DNA of 64,000 bases from Croceimicrobium sp963977415 (GTDB lineage Bacteria > Bacteroidota > Bacteroidia > Flavobacteriales > Schleiferiaceae), in the NCBI GenBank assembly GCA_963977415.1, contig CAXBOS010000009.1, positions 62,001 through 126,000 on the forward strand. Direction: 5' to 3'. Below, one piece after another: positions 8,991 through 16,875 of this stretch (position 1 is the stretch's first letter; the number at the start of each line of letters is the position of its first letter). The notes beneath the pieces are model-generated. The model was not told the DNA's origin. It did not search any database and saw only the letters and a list, made by a program, of their open reading frames with translations. The translations under genes were made by a program, and so were the position numbers.

Positions 8991-9383
8991 TTAATCGTTT
9001 AAAGAAACGTTTTTATTCATAGATGAATTTTGGGTTTCTCGAATTGCTAAATATATATAGTCATTATATGTTGTTGCAGCTTCAGCTATCTCTGCAAATT
9101 CAACTTGACCATATGATTTGTGAAGTAATTGTTCTCCAATGTTTGAGATTAACCATAAAGAAGCATCAATCGAAGTTGTTTCTTCTTCATATTGCTGTTC
9201 GATCCAGCCAGCCATAAGAAGATTATTATTATAATCAATCATATCTTTTCCCTCTTCCAGCAAAGAACCACCATAAACTTGTTCAACAAATTGGCCTTTA
9301 TCTATGTGGAATAGCTCTTGAGCATTTGAATAATTAGCGAATAGAAATAATATTACTAGTAGGTTTAGGTAAATTTTTTTCAT
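8991..9383 (-). pseudogene. 5' part of the frameshifted T9SS-secreted protein
   Basis: Starts at ATG 9383 with a signal peptide (MKKIYLNLLVILFLFANYSNAQ), continues with propeller-like repeats (GGSLLEEGKDMIDYNNNLLMAGW) and ends early at 8991. An earlier apparent start at 9413 lies in front of the promoter box. Adding one A in the AAA near 9000 restores ...NKNVSLKRLIILALDSDG and joins this frame to the one running through 8799-6580, giving one secreted protein of about 935 residues. So this is the N-terminal piece of a single gene, broken by a one-base deletion in an A run or by a sequencing error there. Confidence 0.8.
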
Positions 9384-9410
9384 TTGGTTTAATTTTAAAT
9401 TAGCGAAAAC

Positions 9411-9418
9411 CAAATTTA
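9411..9418 (-). promoter_or_regulatory. Bacteroidota -7 promoter box TAAATTTG
   Basis: Perfect match to the TAnnTTTG box on the minus strand, 28 nt before ATG 9383. It supports 9383 rather than 9413 as the start. No convincing -33 TTTG is seen. Confidence 0.6.
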
Positions 9419-9579
9419 ATAAATTTTTTAATTATCCGTAAATTTTTATTTAGAATTAAGCTTTGTAAAATGCTGATTCGTAATTTTTTGGCGTTTTATT
9501 AGTGCTAATTATTGATATGTGAAACAAGTCTTTTATTTCTCAAGTTTTAACAAGTAAAACTCTCTCTAAGTATTAATCA

Positions 9580-9987
9580 TTAGGCATTAGGGTCAAACTC
9601 ATCGTCTTCTTCTTCGAATGCGCTTATCTGGATGATATAATGCGAGGGGAGTTGATTAAGCTTAGCCTCATCGAGATCATGGAAGTTAGTGTACCGCCCT
9701 TCGAATCCCATGCGATTGCGTATTAAACCTCCGTTGCGGTTCTTGGCCACGATATATTCAGCTTCGTCATCTGTTGGGGCTCCTTGATAATCGTCCCAAT
9801 AGTCGATTCGGTAGTATTCCGGTCGGTAGAGGAATTGTACCACATCAGCATCTTGTTCGATGGCACCTGATTCGCGCAAATGAGATAGTATAGGGCGCTT
9901 ATGTCCTCATAGAGCTTCAAGGCTTCGTGAAAGCTGTGAAAGTGTAATAATGGATACTCTAAGTCTTTTTGCAACTAATTCAATTCT
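9580..9987 (-). pseudogene. dnaB: C-terminal fragment of replicative DNA helicase DnaB, with in-frame stop
   Basis: The minus-strand frame encodes the end of the RecA-like domain of DnaB. TLSQLSRSLEAL is followed by TGA (9909-9907), then GHKRPILSHLRESGAIEQ, DADVVQFLYRPEYY, AEYIVAKNRNGG and an acidic tail ending EEEDDEFDPNA. In the family the stop sits inside the loop before KRPxLSDLRESG. Only about 135 of the roughly 500 residues of DnaB are present; Walker A, Walker B and the N-terminal domain are absent. It is therefore a decayed partial copy. The sequence type looks like a chromosomal or phage DnaB of Bacteroidota; a real copy must exist elsewhere. A TTG at 9879 could express the last 99 residues, but this is unlikely to matter. 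Confidence 0.83.
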
Positions 9988-10115
9988 CTAGATCTTCATC
10001 CTTCCATTTTTGCGTTAAGATGGGAGAATGGGGTGGGTATGCTTGGCTTAAGATCGCGGTATTGATGGCTATTTTTTTCGAAAGGGAATTCCTCAATTTT
10101 GGTTTTTATAAGCAT

Positions 10116-10149
10116 AAAAAATCCCCCTACTTAGGGAAAAGAAGGGGGA
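10116..10149 (-). terminator. Rho-independent terminator of the PNGase F-like operon
   Basis: Seven-bp stem TCCCCCT (read on minus from 10149) with AGGGGGA (10128-10122), followed by six T on the minus strand. It lies about 75 nt beyond the stop at 10223. Confidence 0.82.
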
Positions 10150-10222
10150 CTGATGAGCTATATTGTTAGAGGTGCTTTGACAAGCTATAATTTCGTGAGA
10201 ATCTACTGCGGTCTTATTAAAG

Positions 10223-12214
10223 CTACTTCTCAATCATAATCCTCTCCTGATAAATACCCTTCTTGCCTTGAGCTTTTAGAAGGTAAACCCCCGGACTTAG
10301 ATGCTGTAGTGCGAGTTTAATTTCTCTTTCGGCGGAAAGCTTTTCGGCGGCTTCAAATACCTTTGATCCATCTAATGCGAATAAGCTAATTGCTATCTCT
10401 TCTTTTTCTTCTTGCGGTAAAAACAGCGTGAACTCACCTTTACTGGGGTTGGGATAAACTTCCCAGTTTAACTTTTGCGTGGCTAATTGCTCATCTATAC
10501 CAATGCCATAGCCCACAGTGAAATACTGGCGAATTTCTGTGCCAAAATTTGGGTTAAGCGTCTTGTTGAAAAAGTCGCCACCAATATTGCGCAGGATAAT
10601 TCTACCGGAACCATCATTGTTCCCAAAAAAGGAAAGTCCATCTTTATTGCGATCGCCAATAAGTAACATATAGCAACCTGGGCTGAGGTTAAAAGTGTCG
10701 CGGTAAGTAGTAGAGTTGCTAAGGTTGTCACCTGATGCGATAAGGGTACCACTAGCGTCTTCTAACTTCCAGAAAGTTTGAGCCGCAGCATTATTGGTGC
10801 GAAGCTCGAAGCGAATATTGCTGGGGAATTCTTCCGTAAGGGCAACTTGCGCGCTTTTGCGATTATTGAAGTTTATTTCATCACCCGCCTGACCATTTAC
10901 TCGCTCAATTTGGGCCATAAAGGTTAAAGGGGTGGTAGTAGATTGCCAATCGCTTAATTGCATCATGGGCAATTCAATTTCAATAGTAGCAAGAGGTTCT
11001 AGGTTTCCCGTCCAGCTATGGCTTTGCCAGCTTGGGTTTCCTTTTAAGCCGTAGCTAATTTCGGCGCTAGTAATAGTAGTTGCACCTTTGTTTTTCAGGC
11101 GAATTTTGGCGCTGTTGCAGATGGGGTTGAAACGGGCATATTCGTCGTTGGTACTGGGGTAAATGATATCATCTAAAACTAAATCGAGGTTTTGATTGAA
11201 ATCGCCCAAATGAAATAGTTGCGCCGACATATTGTAATTGGCAGGGGTTTCGCCACTGGGAACCGTATAATTATAAGCTTCGATATCTATATCAATGGAA
11301 GAGGCATTCGCCATAAAGGCACTAAGGTCGTGATCGTAGATGTTTACCCGATCGCCTGGACACCAATTGGCTCGGTCATAAAGCCAAGTACCGGCTTGGG
11401 GCCAAAGACCGTTTAATCCGCAGTCATCACGCCACATGGCTTGCTGAGTTACCAGTTGACCATCTACATAAACGAGGTAATCTTTATCGCAAAATTCGGC
11501 GCAGTTTAGGGCATTAATAAAACCATGACCTGAAGGCGCCATTTTAAGATTAAACTGCGTAGCATTCGAATTTAAATTTAAAGTGCGTGCTGGCATGTGA
11601 TTGGTTTCAAATTGGGTCGGGCTGAGGTAATTAAACCCGCCGCGGTAAAGATTCTCTACTTGGTAAACATCGCGCACCGGTTTGCCTTCAATCATTATAA
11701 ACTCCAAAGTAGCACTAAAGCCGCTGCTCCAGCCTTGGTAAAAAACTTCCATTTCTACCGAATCGTGCAGAAGAGGGTAGTAATCGCTTACGTCAAAATA
11801 GAAAGTGCGGGTCCAATCGTTAGAAAGGGCACCACCATAGGGGGTGATTACTTTGGCCAATTCTACTCTTTCCTTTACGGGAAAAACATTCCAAGTGGTA
11901 TCTATGGTTAATGGATTGTTGCTGACGGTGTCGATGCTAGCGACATTGCTATCCAAAGCACCAGTGGGTACAAATAAGTTTACTAGGGTGGTGTAATCCC
12001 AATCGCTGCAGCCTCCGCTGGCGCATCCCATGGTATAACGCAGCGTGATTTCGTGCCAATTGCTAGAACTAGCGGGAAAGACCGCCCAGTCTTTGTAGGA
12101 TTTATACCAAGTAAGATCAGTATTTTGATGCGCTAAAACGCGGGTGGTATCGCCATCTGCCGCAAGGCCAATGGTGCTAAAAAAAGTTAAAAGTAGAAGT
12201 AGCGTTTTTCTCAT
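10223..12214 (-). CDS. Secreted peptide-N-glycosidase F-like protein with T9SS sorting domain
   Basis: A 663-residue protein with a signal peptide (to about residue 19). Residues 50-330 resemble the two-domain fold of PNGase F, which cleaves N-glycans from Asn: GCSDWDY (Asp73, matching catalytic Asp60 of the mature F enzyme), the pattern GHGFINALNCAEFC (Glu240, matching Glu206) and GTWLYDRANWCPG. At the position of Glu118 I read Gln160 (VFYQGW), so activity may be altered or directed at another linkage. A beta-rich region follows, then a T9SS tail (VYPNPSKGEFTLFL ... GIYQERIMIEK). The ATG overlaps the DUF502 stop by 4 nt. It is a PNGase F-related protein rather than a proven glycosidase. Confidence 0.8.
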   Translation of the reverse strand: MRKTLLLLLTFFSTIGLAADGDTTRVLAHQNTDLTWYKSYKDWAVFPASSSNWHEITLRYTMGCASGGCSDWDYTTLVNLFVPTGALDSNVASIDTVSNNPLTIDTTWNVFPVKERVELAKVITPYGGALSNDWTRTFYFDVSDYYPLLHDSVEMEVFYQGWSSGFSATLEFIMIEGKPVRDVYQVENLYRGGFNYLSPTQFETNHMPARTLNLNSNATQFNLKMAPSGHGFINALNCAEFCDKDYLVYVDGQLVTQQAMWRDDCGLNGLWPQAGTWLYDRANWCPGDRVNIYDHDLSAFMANASSIDIDIEAYNYTVPSGETPANYNMSAQLFHLGDFNQNLDLVLDDIIYPSTNDEYARFNPICNSAKIRLKNKGATTITSAEISYGLKGNPSWQSHSWTGNLEPLATIEIELPMMQLSDWQSTTTPLTFMAQIERVNGQAGDEINFNNRKSAQVALTEEFPSNIRFELRTNNAAAQTFWKLEDASGTLIASGDNLSNSTTYRDTFNLSPGCYMLLIGDRNKDGLSFFGNNDGSGRIILRNIGGDFFNKTLNPNFGTEIRQYFTVGYGIGIDEQLATQKLNWEVYPNPSKGEFTLFLPQEEKEEIAISLFALDGSKVFEAAEKLSAEREIKLALQHLSPGVYLLKAQGKKGIYQERIMIEK

Positions 12215-12774
12215 GAATTTTTATTGATTTGAGTGACTCCCGCCGAAACGATGTATTTCATAACATCGGAGGAAGGAAGATCCAGTTCGGTAACTTGACT
12301 CTTAGGGACCAAATATACATTACCAGAAATATTATAAGAATGCGGACAGTAAACAGTGATATATTCTTCGCCCAAGCCTGCAAGTTTAGCAAATTCTTCA
12401 TCGGTGATAAAGCCTACTCGCCTTAAGGCAGAATCGGAGCTGAGCTGCACCAGCACAGGTTTATTAAAGCTGCGTTTATCGCCCACTAAGGCATTAAGTA
12501 CATCTTTAACCGCCGTGTAAATCAAATTGATAAGCGGTGCTTTGCGTATTTGGCGGTTAAACCACATTTTTAGTCGGTCGGAAATGAGGTAATTGGCTAC
12601 AAAGCCGATGATCGTAATGGCAGCCAAGACGGCAATGATGCCTAAGCCTGGGTATTTGAGCGGTACTAAATTATCTAGCGCTAAAAAGATCTGGATTAAC
12701 ACATAAAGTGTAATCGCAATAGGTGCTACCACCAAAAGCCCTTGCAGGAAATACTTAACTATACTGCGTATCAT
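12211..12774 (-). CDS. DUF502 family membrane protein
   Basis: 187 residues with two N-terminal membrane helices (about 9-33 and 44-64) and a soluble C-terminal part containing IYTAVKDVLNAL, LVQLSSDSALRRVGFIT and VYCPHSYNISGNVYLVP. These blocks match DUF502 (PF04367), a family of inner-membrane proteins of unknown role found across bacteria and plants. It overlaps the MmcQ/YjbR gene by 20 nt and the PNGase F-like gene by 4 nt, so the three form one transcript. Confidence 0.88.
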   Translation of the reverse strand: MIRSIVKYFLQGLLVVAPIAITLYVLIQIFLALDNLVPLKYPGLGIIAVLAAITIIGFVANYLISDRLKMWFNRQIRKAPLINLIYTAVKDVLNALVGDKRSFNKPVLVQLSSDSALRRVGFITDEEFAKLAGLGEEYITVYCPHSYNISGNVYLVPKSQVTELDLPSSDVMKYIVSAGVTQINKNS

Positions 12775-13126
12775 CTTCGCGAAGTTCTTTCTGTTTGTAT
12801 TTGGGTAAGCCCGATATCACCAAATGGTATGAGTCGAGAATAAATTTTTCTAAAATTTCTGTGGGAACGGACCCATCTAAAGAAACGGTATTCCAATGTT
12901 TTTTATCGCTGTGATAACCGGGTATAACCGCTGGATAGCGCTCACGGTAGGCGATGCCATCTTCAGGAACAGCTTTGAAGTTAAAGCGCAAAGGGTTGGA
13001 TTCTAAACTGCAAAGAATAAACATCTTATTCATAACCTTGAAAACCAAAGTTTTGTCATCAAAAGGAAATGATTCATCCGTTGCTTTCAGCGATAAGCAC
13101 AGATTCCTTAATTCTTCAATGTTCAT
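12755..13126 (-). CDS. MmcQ/YjbR family DNA-binding-like protein
   Basis: 123 residues from ATG 13126 (MNIEELRNLCLSL). A TTG at 13144 would add six residues but overlaps the promoter box, so ATG is chosen. Blocks DESFPFDDKTLVFKVMNKMF, NPLRFNFKAVPEDG and GYHSDKKHWNTV are characteristic of the MmcQ/YjbR (CyaY-like fold) family, whose members bind DNA in some cases but have no settled function. First gene of an operon with DUF502 and the PNGase F-like gene. Confidence 0.9.
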   Translation of the reverse strand: MNIEELRNLCLSLKATDESFPFDDKTLVFKVMNKMFILCSLESNPLRFNFKAVPEDGIAYRERYPAVIPGYHSDKKHWNTVSLDGSVPTEILEKFILDSYHLVISGLPKYKQKELREDDTQYS

Positions 13127-13141
13127 GTTCGGGCCTTTGCG

Positions 13142-13149
13142 CAAATATA
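13142..13149 (-). promoter_or_regulatory. Bacteroidota -7 promoter box TATATTTG
   Basis: TAnnTTTG match on the minus strand, 16 nt before ATG 13126. It places the transcription start just upstream of the chosen start codon. Confidence 0.6.
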
Positions 13150-13206
13150 CAATTCAAGGATTTGAACCTTGCTCGATAAATTGCGTTAAAAGTTTGTAGG
13201 TGAAAT

Positions 13207-13236
13207 TTTGATATTGAAGCTTTTTTGATACTTTTA
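13207..13236 (+). promoter_or_regulatory. Probable promoter, TTTG-N18-TACTTTTA
   Basis: A -33-like TTTG (13207-13210) and a near-match -7 box TACTTTTA (13229-13236, last base A instead of G), 27 nt before ATG 13264. Confidence 0.45.
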
Positions 13237-13263
13237 TTTCACCGTAGGATCTAATGTAAGCAA

Positions 13264-13998
13264 ATGAATATGAACGGAGTAGATTTAGAGAAAGCTTTAA
13301 TTCGTGAAAAGCAAAGAGAGGAAGCTAAAAATCCTGATACCATATTGGAGGCCTTTAAGGCACTTTTAGCGGACGATGATAAGAAGGATGATGAAATTTT
13401 AAAGGCTATTTTTAAAGGAGGAAGCGATCTTAGTAACCAACTTAAAATAAAAGACCTAGATCCAGCTAAAATTTTCACTACCCAACAAATTAAAAATCTT
13501 TGTACCCAATATCGCTTGCGGTTTTTGGATACCAAATATTTTAAAGGGGAAGTGCCTTACGAGGCGATAAGCAAGATTAAGGCTTTGCAGCGTGATCATA
13601 ATACCGAGTTGCGGGCTTTTAAGATGATTGCACCAGCCCCGATGTTTAATCTGCAGAATAAAGACAAAGACCCTTTGTTAATGCTGCCTTTGGGAAACGA
13701 TCGTTTTTATCTAGTGCATAAATGGGGCAACGATTTACATCCCCTTCGCGCCTTAATGGTTTATCCTTTCCGCAGCTTTCAAACCTTGTTATTTACCGTA
13801 GCAGCTTTAGCGGCTTTTATTGTTGCTTTAGTGCCAGATTCGGTAATTATGGGGCCTTATGATAGCCACTCTTTTGCGTTACGTGTTATTTTCTTCTTTT
13901 ATCTGTTCTTAGCTTTTAGTGGCTTAACGGCACTCTATGGCTTTAGTAGATTGAAGAATTTCAACTCGGAATTGTGGAATAGTCGCTATTTAGATTAG
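13264..13998 (+). CDS. Hypothetical membrane protein
   Basis: 244 residues, unrecognised. The N-terminal 170 residues are soluble, charged and predicted cytoplasmic (KQREEAKNPDTILEAFKALL; DPAKIFTTQQIKNLCTQYRL; an FYLVHKWGNDL block), followed by two membrane helices (about 172-192 and 206-228) and a short tail. Related proteins with this layout occur in other Flavobacteriales as hypotheticals (from memory). Its stop overlaps the convergent DinB-like gene by 4 nt. Confidence 0.78.
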   Translation: MNMNGVDLEKALIREKQREEAKNPDTILEAFKALLADDDKKDDEILKAIFKGGSDLSNQLKIKDLDPAKIFTTQQIKNLCTQYRLRFLDTKYFKGEVPYEAISKIKALQRDHNTELRAFKMIAPAPMFNLQNKDKDPLLMLPLGNDRFYLVHKWGNDLHPLRALMVYPFRSFQTLLFTVAALAAFIVALVPDSVIMGPYDSHSFALRVIFFFYLFLAFSGLTALYGFSRLKNFNSELWNSRYLD

Positions 13999-14549
13999 CC
14001 TCTTAAAGCTTTTTCTGCTTGGCGCAGATGGCGTTCATTATGATAAATCACCACTCTTAAAGTATCTCCTAGCTTAAGTTTAATAAGTGAGGAGATACTG
14101 ATGCTTGTTTTAATTCGAGCCAAATCAAAGGCAGAGAGGCTACCAAGGAGAACCTGCATTTCTTTTAGATTTTTGATAAGTTCAGTCAATGCATTTTCAT
14201 TCACCCTAAAATTTAGGGGATTGGTCTTTTTTAAAGTTTTCATGGTATTAAGCTCTTCTTGCGGAAGCATGCTTTTCGCAAAGTAATCGCCGAGCAGACC
14301 CGCGCGGAAGTTTTTGCCAGGGCTTTTTGAAGCAGCATTCTTAAGTCTCTTCTTGATTTCTGGTAAGTAAAAATCGAAATACATATTCAAGTGCTGGGCA
14401 CAATCATTGGCCGACCAAGAGTATTCATCTGGTCTGCGGCTCAATAAACTAAAGTCTAGTTCTTGCATTTTTTCCGCTCTAAGCAGATGGTCAACGGTAT
14501 AGGCTTTTAATTCTTTTATCAGGTCCTGTTGTGAAATGCTTGTTCGCAT
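13995..14549 (-). CDS. DinB-like superfamily protein
   Basis: 184 residues with the four-helix pattern of the DinB/DUF664-type superfamily: DEYSWSANDCAQHLNMY near residues 36-52 and YHNERHLRQAEKAL at the end. The His residues in these blocks are the usual metal ligands. Members include thiol transferases such as bacillithiol transferases and uncharacterised stress proteins; the substrate cannot be told here. Monocistronic. Confidence 0.8.
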   Translation of the reverse strand: MRTSISQQDLIKELKAYTVDHLLRAEKMQELDFSLLSRRPDEYSWSANDCAQHLNMYFDFYLPEIKKRLKNAASKSPGKNFRAGLLGDYFAKSMLPQEELNTMKTLKKTNPLNFRVNENALTELIKNLKEMQVLLGSLSAFDLARIKTSISISSLIKLKLGDTLRVVIYHNERHLRQAEKALRG

Positions 14550-14592
14550 AGTGTTTCATTTAGACCGCAAAGATCAGCTAAGCGTATTTTTC

Positions 14593-14616
14593 AAATCTTG
14601 ATTTCAATCAAGATTT
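14593..14616. repeat. Perfect 10-bp inverted repeat over the stop codon of the Crp-like gene
   Basis: AAATCTTGAT (14593-14602), loop TTCA, ATCAAGATTT (14607-14616). No T run follows on either strand, so it is not a standard terminator. It may stabilise the 3' end of the operon mRNA. Confidence 0.5.
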
Positions 14617-15149
14617 AGCAAGCGCGAAAGGGTCTCGGCACTCATACGCAGGTAGTTTGCGATATACTTTTGCGGCACTTCTTGGAAAAGTTGCGGGCTG
14701 CGTTGCAGTACACGGGCGAGTCGCTTGGCGGGGCTACTTTGCAGTAAATCTACCTCCCGCTCTATTTGTTCGTTGATTAGTTGATGCAAGCTATTAATCC
14801 AAAGCGTTTGACGTTCAGGCGACTGACCAAAGAATTCTGCAAAGGTCTTTTTAGAACAGACCAGAACCTGCGATTTTCGTAAGCTCTGTATGTAAAACTG
14901 ACTGGCTTCGCCGCTAGTGAAAGAGTCTAAAGCGGTTATAAGATTGTTCTGGTAAGCAAAGCGAATATTCTGTTCCTCATCATTTTCAAGAATGTAAATT
15001 CGTAAACAGCCTTCCAAGATTAGGTAGACATTGGTATTGGAAACGCCAGCATGTTGGAGGTAATCGCCACGCTTCAGCTGTAGCTGTTGGTCCCAGATAG
15101 GGGCTTCGCGAAGCTGTTGAAATACCGATGATTCTTGCGGCATAAACAA
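14604..15149 (-). CDS. Crp/Fnr family transcriptional regulator
   Basis: 181 residues. The N-terminal cyclic-nucleotide-binding-type beta roll (about 15-120) contains LKRGDYLQHAG, VYLILEGCLRIYI and FYIQSLRKSQVLV. The C-terminal helix-turn-helix is short (VPQKYIANYLRMSAETLSRLL). Proteins of this shape are common in Bacteroidota and usually respond to an unknown small ligand. The Fnr iron-sulfur cysteine set is absent. It starts 5 nt after truB and is the last gene of the ftsX-DUF3098-uppP-truB operon, so its expression is tied to envelope and tRNA modification genes. Confidence 0.9.
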   Translation of the reverse strand: MFMPQESSVFQQLREAPIWDQQLQLKRGDYLQHAGVSNTNVYLILEGCLRIYILENDEEQNIRFAYQNNLITALDSFTSGEASQFYIQSLRKSQVLVCSKKTFAEFFGQSPERQTLWINSLHQLINEQIEREVDLLQSSPAKRLARVLQRSPQLFQEVPQKYIANYLRMSAETLSRLLNLD

Positions 15150-15154
15150 ATCCT

Positions 15155-15853
15155 TTATTGGACCTCTAAGCTAGCAAGAAAAGTGTCAAGACTAAGAGCG
15201 TCTTCAATTTTAAAGTCGCCGATAGCGGTTCTGCGTAAAGCAGTAAGATAGGCGCCACTATTTAAGGCTTGGCCAAAGTCGTGGGCTAAAGAACGAATAT
15301 AAGTGCCTTTGCTACAGCTTACGCTGAAGTCTAATTCTTGGGGACTTTTAGACCAGACCTGAAAATCCATGATGGTAATTTTGCGGGGCTGCATTTCTAT
15401 TACGGTTCCTTCGCGAGCACTTTCATAGGCCTTTTTACCATCTTTTTTAATGGCCGAAAAAATAGGAGGTATCTGATCTTGCTCTCCTAAAAAGCTTTCT
15501 TTGGCTTTGCTGATAAGCTCCTCATTAATGTGATTCCAAGGAAAGGTTTCATTCACCTCAGTTTCCGCATCAAAGCTGGGAGTAGTTTCTCCCAGTTTAA
15601 AGGTGCCAGTGTAGGTTTTAGGAAGGCCCATCAATTCGTTAATGGTCTTGGTTTTCCGGCCAACTGCTATAAGAAGAAGGCCCGTAGCGAGCGGATCTAG
15701 CGTGCCAGCGTGACCCACCTTGATTTTTTTAAAACCGTAGGCTCTTTTTATGCTGTAGCGGATTTTATTCACTACATCAAAGGAAGTCCACTCTAAAGGC
15801 TTATCGATAAGCAGTAGCTGTCCTTCCTCAATTTCTTCTCTACTGAAAATCAA
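15155..15853 (-). CDS. truB: tRNA pseudouridine(55) synthase TruB
   Basis: 232 residues, normal for the family. It converts U55 in the T-loop of tRNAs to pseudouridine. Visible blocks: LLLIDKPLEWTSFDVVNKIR, VGHAGTLDPLATGLL with the catalytic Asp53, KTYTGTFKLGETTPSFDAE, and PPIFSAIKKDGKKAYESAREG. A short C-terminus lacks a PUA domain, usual in Bacteroidota. Its ATG overlaps the uppP stop by 4 nt. Confidence 0.97.
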   Translation of the reverse strand: MIFSREEIEEGQLLLIDKPLEWTSFDVVNKIRYSIKRAYGFKKIKVGHAGTLDPLATGLLLIAVGRKTKTINELMGLPKTYTGTFKLGETTPSFDAETEVNETFPWNHINEELISKAKESFLGEQDQIPPIFSAIKKDGKKAYESAREGTVIEMQPRKITIMDFQVWSKSPQELDFSVSCSKGTYIRSLAHDFGQALNSGAYLTALRRTAIGDFKIEDALSLDTFLASLEVQ

Positions 15854-16647
15854 AAGGCAATAAGACTAGCGATAATGGCGATAATTCCTACGATAAAACA
15901 GTAAAGTGCAAAGTAGTTGAGGTTCGCTCTTTTTACGATGTCGATCATCCAGTTGCAAGCCCATACACCCGTTGCAAAGGCCGCAATAAAGCCAATGAAA
16001 ATATTAAGAGGAATTCCTTCTGAAACAACGATACCGCCATCTAATACATCTTTAGCCATTTTACCTAAAATTAGGGGAACGACCATTAGAAAAGAGAATC
16101 GAGCCGCTCTTTCACGGGAAATTCCCAATAAAAGTGAGGTAGAAATGGTAGCACCACTGCGGCTTATACCGGGTAAAATGGCAATGGCTTGGGATACGCC
16201 AATTATAAAGGCTTTTCCTTTGCTTACGTTTTTATCGCCCGCTTGGGTGTTGTTTGCAAATAATAGAAGAACGCCTGTTACTAAAAGCATTAGTCCAACT
16301 AATAATACTTTACCTCCGAATAAAGACTCAATCTCTTCTTCTAAAAAGAGACCGACTAAAGCCGCAGGAATCATGGAGATTATAATGTTTAAAGAAAACC
16401 GAAATTCTTGGTTATTCTTAAATTGAAATAAGCCAGAGAAAATAGTGGCTACTTCTTTACGGAAAACCACAATGGTAGCTAAGGCCGTTGCAAAGTGAAC
16501 TACTACGGTGAAAAGGAGACTTTCTTCAGGTAGAGACTCATCGCCAAAAAGTGCTTTTGCTAATTCTAAATGACCGCTACTACTAACTGGTAAAAACTCG
16601 GTGAGACCTTGAATAACACCAAGAATTAAAGATTCTAAATTACCCAT
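15850..16647 (-). CDS. uppP: Undecaprenyl-diphosphatase UppP (BacA)
   Basis: 265 residues from ATG 16647 (MGNLESLILGVIQG). An upstream ATG at 16683 would add 12 residues deep inside the DUF3098 gene and is not favoured. This polytopic membrane enzyme dephosphorylates undecaprenyl pyrophosphate to recycle the lipid carrier for peptidoglycan, and confers bacitracin tolerance. Motifs: QGLTEFLPVSSSGHL and PGISRSGATISTSLLLGISR (catalytic and phosphate-binding blocks). About seven helices. Overlaps its upstream neighbour by 8 nt. Confidence 0.96.
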   Translation of the reverse strand: MGNLESLILGVIQGLTEFLPVSSSGHLELAKALFGDESLPEESLLFTVVVHFATALATIVVFRKEVATIFSGLFQFKNNQEFRFSLNIIISMIPAALVGLFLEEEIESLFGGKVLLVGLMLLVTGVLLLFANNTQAGDKNVSKGKAFIIGVSQAIAILPGISRSGATISTSLLLGISRERAARFSFLMVVPLILGKMAKDVLDGGIVVSEGIPLNIFIGFIAAFATGVWACNWMIDIVKRANLNYFALYCFIVGIIAIIASLIAF

Positions 16648-16873
16648 TAGAACTATTTGAGGCCATGATGGCATAAACTTCAATTACTAAACCAATGATG
16701 AGCATTAAGGGTGCCCAGGTAATACGACGAGCATTGAAAATTTCTTCATTAAAAACAGTAGGATCTTCGCTGCCACCGCCTTGCATCAATAGGTAACCGA
16801 TAATCATAAATACAATTCCTACCGCCATGAGTAGGTAATTTTTCTTTTCGAAAACAAAGCTTTGCTTTTGCAT
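16640..16873 (-). CDS. DUF3098 domain small membrane protein
   Basis: 77 residues with two membrane helices (about 12-29 and 53-70). Between them lies DPTVFNEEIFNARRITWAPL, the conserved core of DUF3098 (PF11297), a family almost restricted to Bacteroidota. In that phylum it nearly always lies between ftsX and uppP, as here, so a cell wall or division role is likely but unproven. Confidence 0.9.
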   Translation of the reverse strand: MQKQSFVFEKKNYLLMAVGIVFMIIGYLLMQGGGSEDPTVFNEEIFNARRITWAPLMLIIGLVIEVYAIMASNSSNG

Positions 16874-16875
16874 AG

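Noticed and set aside
3590..10220. Intact prophage or integrative element with attachment sites
   Set aside because: No integrase, portal, capsid or large terminase is seen, and I found no direct repeat pair flanking the patch; only relics remain.
15917..16426. 169-codon frame opposite uppP
   Set aside because: An antisense shadow of a strongly supported membrane protein gene; composition is unlike a real protein.
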